From Agromyces salentinus (lineage in GTDB: Bacteria > Actinomycetota > Actinomycetes > Actinomycetales > Microbacteriaceae): a stretch of 54,454 bases of DNA. The stretch is from the NCBI RefSeq assembly GCF_009749395.1, contig NZ_WBIR01000023.1:1-54454 (forward strand), written 5' to 3'. The position numbers were made by a program, and so were the translations under genes. Positions 48,663 through 54,454 of the stretch are shown here, piece by piece. Positions within the stretch are counted from its first letter, which is position 1, and every line of letters starts with the position of its first letter. The notes beneath the pieces are model-generated. The model was not told where the DNA came from. It saw only the letters and a program-made list of their open reading frames with translations, and ran no database searches.

Positions 48663-49580
48663 TCAGCGGCTCGCGATGTAGTCGAGCGCCCTCTGCGTGT
48701 CGCGGCGCACGTGCGCCTCGTGCTCGGCCGACAGCGGGCCGCGCGGAGGACGCGTCGGTCCACCGTAACTCTGCCCCGCGATGTCGATGGACAGCTTGAT
48801 GGCCTGCACGAACTCGGTCTTGGAGTCCCAGCGGAAGACGGCGACGAGCTGCGTGTAGAGCGTGCGGGCCTCCTCGATGCGGCCGGCCTTGACGAGGTCG
48901 TAGATCTCGACGGCCTCCTTCGGGAACGCATTCGGGTAGCCCGCGAACCAGCCGGTCGCGCCGACCACGAGGGACTCGAAGAGCAGGTCGTCGGCGCCGG
49001 CGATGACGTCGATGTCGCAGAGTTCCTTGATCTCGAGCACCCGGCGGATGTCGGCCGTGAACTCCTTGATCGCGACGACGTTCTCGAGCTGGGCGAGCTC
49101 GGCGACGAGGTCGGGCGTCAAGTCGACCTTGGTGTCGAACGGGTTGTTGTAGAGCATGATCGGCAGCCCGACCTCGTTCACGCGCGTGTAGTGCTCGATG
49201 ACCTCGGCGCGGTTCGCGCGGTAGATGGTCGGCGGGAGCAGCAGCACGCCGTCGGCGCCGTCCTCCTTGGCGTACTCGGCCCACTGCACGGCCTGGTGCC
49301 AGCCCACGCCGTGCACGCCGGCCACGACGAGCCCCCGGCCGTCGACCGCCTCGACGGCGACCTGGATGACCTTGCGGCGCTCCTCGTCGGTCAGGCTCGA
49401 GTACTCGCCGAGCGACCCGTTGGGGCCGACGCCGCGGCATCCGTTCGAGATGAGGAAGTCGCAGTGCTCGGCGAAGCGGTCGTAGTCGACGGCGAGGCCG
49501 GCGGGCGCGGAGGCGTCCTCCTTGAAGGCGAGGGTCGTGGCGACGACGACGCCGCCGAGGTCGAACTTCTGCGTGGTCAT
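48663..49580 (-). CDS. Pyrroline-4-hydroxy-2-carboxylate deaminase (DapA family)
   Basis: 305 residues of the dihydrodipicolinate synthase superfamily. Schiff-base K172 (VVAIKEF) and Y144 (LYNNPF) are in place, with GPNGSLGEYSSL near the N terminus instead of the GTTGE of true DapA. In this operon the expected reaction is pyrroline-4-hydroxy-2-carboxylate to 2-oxoglutarate semialdehyde plus ammonia. ATG at 49580 overlaps the stop of the FAD subunit gene (ATGA); AGAAGGGA precedes it. Confidence 0.88.
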   Translation of the reverse strand: MTTQKFDLGGVVVATTLAFKEDASAPAGLAVDYDRFAEHCDFLISNGCRGVGPNGSLGEYSSLTDEERRKVIQVAVEAVDGRGLVVAGVHGVGWHQAVQWAEYAKEDGADGVLLLPPTIYRANRAEVIEHYTRVNEVGLPIMLYNNPFDTKVDLTPDLVAELAQLENVVAIKEFTADIRRVLEIKELCDIDVIAGADDLLFESLVVGATGWFAGYPNAFPKEAVEIYDLVKAGRIEEARTLYTQLVAVFRWDSKTEFVQAIKLSIDIAGQSYGGPTRPPRGPLSAEHEAHVRRDTQRALDYIASR

Positions 49581-51148
49581 GGGTGTCCCTTCTGGACGTT
49601 GCTGGTGGTGGAGGAGCGGGTGAGGTCGGGGCCGGCGGCGAGCTCGCCGATGCGGAGGGGGGAGGCGATGGGGCGGCGGTCGGTCGTGACGGAGGCCGCG
49701 GGGCCCGACGCCGCAGGAGCGGATGCCGCAGGAGCGGATGCCGCAGGGTCGGATGCCGCGCCGCCGAGGAGCTCCTCGACCGTGCGCCCGCAGACGCGTC
49801 CCTGGCAGATGCCGAGCCCGGCGCGGGTCGTGAGCTTCATCGACCGGAGGCCGCTGCCGCACGTGGCCTCGCGCGTCTCGCGGAGCCGCCCGTACGGGAC
49901 CTCCTCGCAGCGGCAGACGATCGTGTCGTCCTCGAGCCAGCCCGTCCAGCCGCGGCGGATGCCGTGCGCCGCCTCGATGCGCGCCGCGAAGCCGGTGAAC
50001 GTGCGCCGTGCGCCGATCGCCTCTGCCAGGTCGGTGTCGCGCGCACTGCCGCCGGAGGCCACGTGCCCCGCGATCTCGCCCTCGGCGAGGGCGGCGTCGA
50101 CGCCGCCGATGCCGGTGATCTCGCCGGCCGCGTAGACGCCGGGCACACTCGTCTGCTGACCCTCGTCGACGCGGACGAACCGGTCGGCGGTCAGGTCGCA
50201 GCCCGCGGCGATCGGCAGTTCGAGGCGCGGCGTGAAGCCGTGGCTGACGCACACGGAGTCGGTCTCGACGCGACGTTCGGTGCCGGGGATCGGCGCCCAG
50301 TCGGCGTCGACGCTCGCGATCGTGACGGCCTCGACCCGGTCGGTGCCGTGCGCGGCGATGACGGCTCGGCCGGTCACGTAGGGGATGCGGTGGCGCAGGT
50401 GCGTGCCGACGTAGCCCGCGAGCTCGCCGCCCTTCTTCGCCGCGCCGATGAGCTGCCACGGCTTCGGCAGCCAGCCCCTCACGAGGCCCTTCACGCGTCC
50501 GGCCTCGTAGACGCCGAGCACCTTCGCGCCGGTCGCGGCGACCGACGCCGCGACGGGCAGCAGGAATGGACCGGCGCCCGCGACGACGACGCGCTCGCCG
50601 AGCGCGACCCGCTCGCCCTTCGCGAACGCCTGGGCGGCGCCCGCGGTGAACACGCCGGGCAGGTCCCAGCCCGGGAACGGGAGCGTGCGGTCGTGCGCGC
50701 CGATGGCGAGCACGAGCGCGTCGGGACGGAACGTGCGGCCGACGCGGCGGCTGCCGTCGGGCGGCCCCACGAGCACGTGCACGGCGACGGGGGCGGCCGT
50801 GCCGGGGGCATCCGCTCGCTCGATCGCCCAGACCTGCGCGCCGAGCACGGTCTCGCAGCCGGGGTCGCGTTCGAGCTCCTCGTGCAGCGAGCGGTACGTC
50901 GACCACCCGTGGTGCAGCACGCGCTCGTTCGCCGACGGGCGGGAGTCCGGCAGGTGGCGCCAGTACTGGCCGCCGGTGGCGTCGGACGCGTCGAGCAGGA
51001 CCACGGATGCCCCGCGCTCGCGTGCGGCGCGAGCGGCGGCGAGCCCGGCGGGGCCGGCCCCCACGACGAGCACGCTGCGCGCGCCGGCGGCGGCGCCTGC
51101 CGGCGTGGGGACGGGTCCGGGCCCGCGTGCCGGGGTCGCGGCGGTCAT
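49577..51148 (-). CDS. D-hydroxyproline dehydrogenase, NAD/FAD subunit
   Basis: 523 residues. N-terminal Rossmann dinucleotide motif VGAGPAGLAAARAA, a second one VVVAGAGPFLLPV, and near the C terminus a BFD-like [2Fe-2S] segment with CRCEEV ... GICQGRVCG. It is the alpha subunit type (HcnB/LhpE-like) of the heterotrimeric amine dehydrogenases. The C-terminal tail after ~490 includes the Ala-rich 15-bp repeat. Overlaps on both sides (ATGA) show tight coupling with the 2Fe-2S subunit and the deaminase. Confidence 0.88.
   Translation of the reverse strand: MTAATPARGPGPVPTPAGAAAGARSVLVVGAGPAGLAAARAARERGASVVLLDASDATGGQYWRHLPDSRPSANERVLHHGWSTYRSLHEELERDPGCETVLGAQVWAIERADAPGTAAPVAVHVLVGPPDGSRRVGRTFRPDALVLAIGAHDRTLPFPGWDLPGVFTAGAAQAFAKGERVALGERVVVAGAGPFLLPVAASVAATGAKVLGVYEAGRVKGLVRGWLPKPWQLIGAAKKGGELAGYVGTHLRHRIPYVTGRAVIAAHGTDRVEAVTIASVDADWAPIPGTERRVETDSVCVSHGFTPRLELPIAAGCDLTADRFVRVDEGQQTSVPGVYAAGEITGIGGVDAALAEGEIAGHVASGGSARDTDLAEAIGARRTFTGFAARIEAAHGIRRGWTGWLEDDTIVCRCEEVPYGRLRETREATCGSGLRSMKLTTRAGLGICQGRVCGRTVEELLGGAASDPAASAPAASAPAASGPAASVTTDRRPIASPLRIGELAAGPDLTRSSTTSNVQKGHP
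49711..49755 (-). repeat. 15-bp tandem repeat in dehydrogenase tail
   Basis: CCGCAGGAGCGGATG occurs twice in direct succession, followed by a third copy with two mismatches. It is in frame and encodes repeated Ala-Ser-Ala-Pro-type residues of the FAD subunit. Confidence 0.8.
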
Positions 51149-51468
51149 CGTGCCGCCTCGGGAAGCTCGTCGTGCTGGCTGCTGACCACGTCGCCGTCGC
51201 CGGCCCGCCGCTGGCAGGCACGCACGTCGCGCTCGCCGTTGACGGTCACGATGCAGTCGAAGCACACGCCGATGCCGCAGAAGAGGCCGCGGGGGCGACC
51301 GTCGACGGAGGTCCTCCGCCAGGCCAGCCGGCCGCTCGCGAGCACGACGCCGGCGATGGTCTGCCCCTCGATGCCGGCGACGGGATCGCCGTCGATCGAG
51401 ATGACGATCGGGTTCGCCGGTGCAGGGCGGATGGGGTCCCGCTTCGCCGGGACGATGCGCGCGGCCAT
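51145..51468 (-). CDS. D-hydroxyproline dehydrogenase, small [2Fe-2S] subunit
   Basis: 107 residues. A single plant-type [2Fe-2S] site: C64, C69 and C72 in the loop FCGIGVCFDC, and C85 in RACQR. This matches the gamma (HcnA/LhpF-like) subunit. It shares one base with the end of the preceding gene (TGATG) and 4 bases with the next start. Confidence 0.9.
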   Translation of the reverse strand: MAARIVPAKRDPIRPAPANPIVISIDGDPVAGIEGQTIAGVVLASGRLAWRRTSVDGRPRGLFCGIGVCFDCIVTVNGERDVRACQRRAGDGDVVSSQHDELPEAAR

Positions 51469-52652
51469 CAGGCGGCCTCCTCGAGGTGGGGAGCCAGGGT
51501 CGGCCGATCGAGGCCGAACGGGGCCGCGTCGAGCGGCGCGGCCTCGCCCCGCATGCGGGCGACGAGCATCTCGGCCGTCGCGAGGGAGAGCCCTATGCCG
51601 GCGCCCTCGTGGCCGCTCGCGTGCCAGAGGCCCGCCGCCCGGTGATCCTCGCCGATGACGGGGAGGTGGTCGGGCATGAACGGGCGGAAGCCGCCGTACG
51701 TGCGCATGATCGACGCGTCCGCGAGGAACGGGAAGAGGCGCAGGGCCTTCGCCGCGACCTCGCGGATGACGTCCACGCGCAGCCGATCGTCGAACCCGAC
51801 CTGCTCGCGGCTGGAACCGAGCAGCACGGTTCCGGCGGCGGTGGACTCGACGACGCTCGAGGTCTGGAGCGCGGCATCCGAGGACTGGGTCGCACCGAAG
51901 TAGTCGCCGTCGTAGACCTTGTGGAAGACGCGGTGCGGCATGCGCGTGGTGACGAGCACCATGCCGCGGCGGGGCCTGACGGGCAGCGAGACGCCGAACG
52001 CACGGGCGACCTCGCCCGACCAGGGACCCGCTGCGATGAGCACGGCCCCGGCCGCCACGTCGCCGTCGGTGGTCGTGACGCCGACGATGCGACCGGTTGC
52101 GTCGCGCGTCGCGCCCGTGACCTCGACCCCGGTGCGCACGATCGCACCGTGGTTGCGGGCCGACGCGAGCAGGGCCTCGGTCGCGATCACGGGCTGCACC
52201 TGCGCGTCGTCGGGGTAGTGGACGGCTGCGGTGATCGCGGGATTCAGCCAGGGTTCGAGTTCGAGGGCGGTGCCGAGGGCGACGGGCCTGGCATCGATGC
52301 CCGCAGTCCGCTGGCTCGCGGCGAACGCGAGGAGCGGCGCCGAGCCCGCCTCGGTGGTGGCCACGACGAGGCCGCCCTTGCGCTCGTACTCGAGCTCGGG
52401 GAAAGCGGGCCCGAGCTCGTCCGCCAGTTCCGCGACGAGGGCCGGCCAGAGGGACGCGGCGTAGACGGCGAGGTCGAGCTCGGCGCCCGGTCCCTTGTCG
52501 GAGACGAGGAGGTTGCCCTCGCCCTTCGCGCTGGTGCCGGATGCCGCGGCGCCGCGCTCGAGCACCGTGACCCGCAGTCCCGAGACGGCGAGCGCGCGGG
52601 CGCAGGCCGCGCCGACGATGCCGGCGCCCACGATGACGACGTCGCTGGCCAT
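51468..52652 (-). CDS. D-hydroxyproline dehydrogenase, FAD (DadA-like) subunit
   Basis: 394 residues. The FAD-binding motif VIVGAGIVGAACARAL sits at the N terminus, with a DadA/glycine-oxidase-type fold and the C-terminal HASGHEGAGIGLSLATAEM. It is the beta (catalytic) subunit type that oxidises cis-4-hydroxy-D-proline. ATG at 52652 with AAGGAGG 7 bases upstream. First gene of the operon. Confidence 0.88.
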   Translation of the reverse strand: MASDVVIVGAGIVGAACARALAVSGLRVTVLERGAAASGTSAKGEGNLLVSDKGPGAELDLAVYAASLWPALVAELADELGPAFPELEYERKGGLVVATTEAGSAPLLAFAASQRTAGIDARPVALGTALELEPWLNPAITAAVHYPDDAQVQPVIATEALLASARNHGAIVRTGVEVTGATRDATGRIVGVTTTDGDVAAGAVLIAAGPWSGEVARAFGVSLPVRPRRGMVLVTTRMPHRVFHKVYDGDYFGATQSSDAALQTSSVVESTAAGTVLLGSSREQVGFDDRLRVDVIREVAAKALRLFPFLADASIMRTYGGFRPFMPDHLPVIGEDHRAAGLWHASGHEGAGIGLSLATAEMLVARMRGEAAPLDAAPFGLDRPTLAPHLEEAA

Positions 52653-52692
52653 GGGCGCCTCCTTCGCTCTCGTCTCGGATCTCGACATCAGT

Positions 52693-52721
52693 AATATGTC
52701 ACATATCGATCGAGGATTCAA
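52693..52721 (-). promoter_or_regulatory. Promoter and GntR-like operator of hydroxyproline operon
   Basis: -35 TTGAAT (52716-52721), 17-base spacer, -10 CATATT (52693-52698), all on the minus strand. The perfect palindrome ATATGT-C-ACATAT (52694-52706) covers the -10. It resembles the GT-N-AC core of FadR/GntR-type sites. A regulator gene is not in the window. Confidence 0.6.
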
Positions 52722-52877
52722 CGGTCGTGCCGCGCCCTCGGCCGGCTGACGCGTTCGGTGTCGCGGTGCGTTCAGTGTCGTGGCGATCCAGCGGGGGCGC
52801 AAGCGGCACGCCCACGGCGCCATGCGCGCCCGCGCCGCGCCGCGCCCGGGCCCCGCGCCGCGGCCGTCGCCCGGTCC

Positions 52878-52883
52878 TAGGCT
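52878..52883 (+). promoter_or_regulatory. -10 box, leaderless start at 52890
   Basis: TAGGCT, 6 bases, then ATG. Confidence 0.5.
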
Positions 52884-52889
52884 GAGCCC

Positions 52890-54182
52890 ATGCCTGCCGA
52901 CGAGATCGCCCAGAACCCGCCGTCTCCACTGAGCTCGGCGTTCGCCGCCGTGCTCGACTCGGTGCTCGAGCACGCCCGGCCCGAGGCGTCCGGCGCGGTG
53001 GCCACCTACATCCCGGAGCTCGCCGTCCAGGATCCCGAGCAGCTCGGCATCGCCCTCGCGAGCGTGCGCGGCACCGTGCACGAGGCGGGCGACAGCGCCG
53101 CGGAGTTCACGATCCAGTCGGTGTCCAAGCCCTTCGTCTTCGCCCTCGCGCTCGAGCAGCACGGCCTCGCCGAGGTGATGCGCCACGTCGGCCTCGAACC
53201 CAGCGGCGAGCCGTTCAACGCCATCAGCCTCGACGAGCAGACCGGCCGGCCGCTGAACCCGATGATCAACGCGGGCGCGATCGTGTCGTCCTCGCTCATC
53301 CGGGGCGACAGCGCCGAGGAGAAGTTCCAGGTCATCGGGGCCGGGCTCTCGGCGTTCGCGGGGCGCAGCCTCGACGTCGACGAGGCGGTGTTCGAGTCCG
53401 AGGTCGCGACCGGCGACCGCAACCGCGCGCTCGCCTACCTCGCCCGATCCGCCGGCACGCTCGCCTCGACCTCCGACGTGGCGACCACGGCGTACTTCCG
53501 CCAGTGCGCGGTGAACGTGAACGCCAGGGACCTCGCGATCATGGCGGCGACGCTCGCCGGCGGCGGCGTGAACCCCGTGACTCGCGAACGCGTCGTCCGC
53601 GAGGACGTGGCGCGCTGGACGACCGCGGTCATGACCAGCTGCGGCATGTACGACGCCTCCGGCGAATGGCTCGTCCGCGTCGGCCTCCCCGCCAAGAGCG
53701 GCGTCGGCGGGGGCATCGCCGCGCTCCAGCCCGAGCAGTTCGGCATCGGCACGTTCAGCCCGCGGCTGGACGCCCGCGGCAACAGCGTGCGCGGCATCTC
53801 GATGCTCGAGTCCCTCAGCGAGCGGCACGGCCTGCACATGCTCGAGCACCGCGACGCACCCCTGTCGCCGATCGCGGAGATCGCGATCGGCAGCCCGGGC
53901 GCGCCGGACGCCGCCTCGGGGACCCCGCATGCCGCGGACGCCGGCGACGTCACTGCGGTCCTGCGCGGCGAACTCACCTTCGGCGACGCCGAGGAGGTGC
54001 TCACCCGCCTCCTGCCGATTCTCGAGTCCGGACGCGGGCTCACGCTCGACTTCGCGGCGGTGACGAGGGTCGGGGAGCCGGCTGCCCGCATCTTCGAGTG
54101 GGCGTCGACTTCACTCGGCGAGACCTCCGGCGGCCGCGCCAGGGTGCAGCTGCACGATCCCGCCGGGGTGCTCGGCGGCTGA
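52890..54182 (+). CDS. glsA: Glutaminase with C-terminal STAS domain
   Basis: 430 residues. Residues ~15-320 are a serine-dependent beta-lactamase-like glutaminase: S77-V-S-K80 nucleophile motif, NPMINAGAIV, AYFRQCAV, CGMYDASGEW and PAKSGVGGGI. It hydrolyses glutamine to glutamate and ammonia in the cytoplasm. Residues ~350-415 form a STAS fold (VTAVLRGELTFGDAEEVL, LTLDFAAVTRVGEPA), a fusion known in several actinobacterial glutaminases, with an unproven regulatory role. Leaderless ATG at 52890, divergent to the hydroxyproline operon. Confidence 0.93.
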   Translation: MPADEIAQNPPSPLSSAFAAVLDSVLEHARPEASGAVATYIPELAVQDPEQLGIALASVRGTVHEAGDSAAEFTIQSVSKPFVFALALEQHGLAEVMRHVGLEPSGEPFNAISLDEQTGRPLNPMINAGAIVSSSLIRGDSAEEKFQVIGAGLSAFAGRSLDVDEAVFESEVATGDRNRALAYLARSAGTLASTSDVATTAYFRQCAVNVNARDLAIMAATLAGGGVNPVTRERVVREDVARWTTAVMTSCGMYDASGEWLVRVGLPAKSGVGGGIAALQPEQFGIGTFSPRLDARGNSVRGISMLESLSERHGLHMLEHRDAPLSPIAEIAIGSPGAPDAASGTPHAADAGDVTAVLRGELTFGDAEEVLTRLLPILESGRGLTLDFAAVTRVGEPAARIFEWASTSLGETSGGRARVQLHDPAGVLGG

Positions 54183-54247
54183 GGCCGCACCACGCCCCTC
54201 GACTGGCGCCGGCGCGCGCAACGGGCGGCGGCCCGTCCGCCGCTACT

Positions 54248-54291
54248 GTCCAGTTCCCACTGGACTTATCACCGATGTGTCCAACTGGACA
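54248..54291. promoter_or_regulatory. Two inverted repeats sharing a GTCCA/TGGAC half-site
   Basis: GTCCAGT-TCCC-ACTGGAC (54248-54265) and TGTCCA-AC-TGGACA (54278-54291), 28 bases centre to centre. Such paired boxes usually mark a repressor-controlled promoter. No complete gene follows, because the element-like sequence starts ~20 bases later. Confidence 0.5.
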
Positions 54292-54308
54292 TTTGCTTGG
54301 GAATCGAT

Positions 54309-54454
54309 GTGTGTTGCAGTAGACGTGCCCGGATTCTATTGATCGATGCAACACCCCTTCTTGGAGGTTGTTGCTCGTGGTGTTGTCGTTCTCTTCTCCT
54401 GCGGCGGTGCGGTTTCTGGCTGCGATTGGTCAGGGGCATGGTCTGAAAGGATCC
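54309..54454 (+). mobile_element. Left end of IS30-like element, cut by the window edge
   Basis: Around 54309 the base composition becomes AT-richer. GTGTTGCA (54311-54318) and TGCAACAC (54347-54354) form an inverted repeat of the type seen at ends of actinobacterial IS30-like elements. A GGAGG site and an open frame follow. The right end lies outside the window, so family and boundary are provisional. Confidence 0.45.
54377..54454 (+). CDS. Partial transposase N terminus (IS30-like, provisional)
   Basis: The first 26 codons of a frame that runs off the window. GTG at 54377 (or 54380) lies 9 bases after GGAGG. The peptide contains AAVRFLAAIGQGHGLKGS, similar to the start of IS30-type transposases, which continue into a helix-turn-helix. 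Codon usage (CTT/TCT/GGT/CAT) is unlike that of the host genes, as expected for a transferred element. Confidence 0.4.
   Translation, partial: MVLSFSSPAAVRFLAAIGQGHGLKGS

Overview
The window is high-GC (roughly 70% by eye), gene-dense DNA from an actinobacterium, most likely Microbacteriaceae (Agromyces-like). The placement rests on actinobacterial rpoB/rpoC, a YidC paralog next to a DUF6412-type gene, WXG100/EccC genes, heavy GTG use, and many genes whose -10 box (TANNNT or close to it) lies only 6-7 nt before the start codon, as expected for leaderless transcripts. No rRNA, tRNA or CRISPR array was found. Start sites, promoters and terminators were read by eye.

1-11.7 kb: a type VII secretion (T7SS)-like locus. 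It holds three small WXG100-family proteins, two membrane proteins, a zinc-ribbon/FHA protein, a 1443-residue EccC-type FtsK/SpoIIIE ATPase with an N-terminal FHA-like domain, a secreted protein, and a divergent pair (membrane-anchored protein plus lipoprotein). A four-helix membrane protein follows. EccB, EccD, EccE and mycosin are not in the window and may lie beyond the left edge. 11.8-16.3 kb: a secreted protein of about 1500 residues with CnaB-like domains followed by about eleven Ig-like repeats.

16.4-24 kb: rpoB-rpoC, both read from TTG starts, ending in a strong hairpin. 24-29.4 kb: a GH114-like lipoprotein, a membrane protein, two tandem spermidine-synthase-like proteins, and a Tat-exported GHL10-type glycoside hydrolase behind an inverted-repeat operator. 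29.4-31.7 kb: pxpABC (5-oxoprolinase). 31.7-46 kb: mostly short single-gene units (PQQ-type sugar dehydrogenase, SprT-like peptidase, CGNR regulator, ComB-like protein, SRPBCC and DUF1684 pair, DEAD-box helicase with a long leader, GNAT, F420-type oxidoreductase, NUDIX-like protein, esterase, DUF5997/LysR-like pair, amidotransferase, YidC paralog, GlsB-like protein).

46-52.7 kb: a six-gene operon coding for the whole route from trans-4-hydroxy-L-proline to 2-oxoglutarate: epimerase, three-subunit D-hydroxyproline dehydrogenase, deaminase and semialdehyde dehydrogenase. A GntR-like palindrome overlaps its promoter. With pxpABC and the downstream glutaminase (52.9-54.2 kb), the window is rich in salvage of proline, pyroglutamate and glutamine carbon and nitrogen. 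The right edge changes in composition, carries two inverted repeats, and ends inside what looks like the left end of an IS30-like element.
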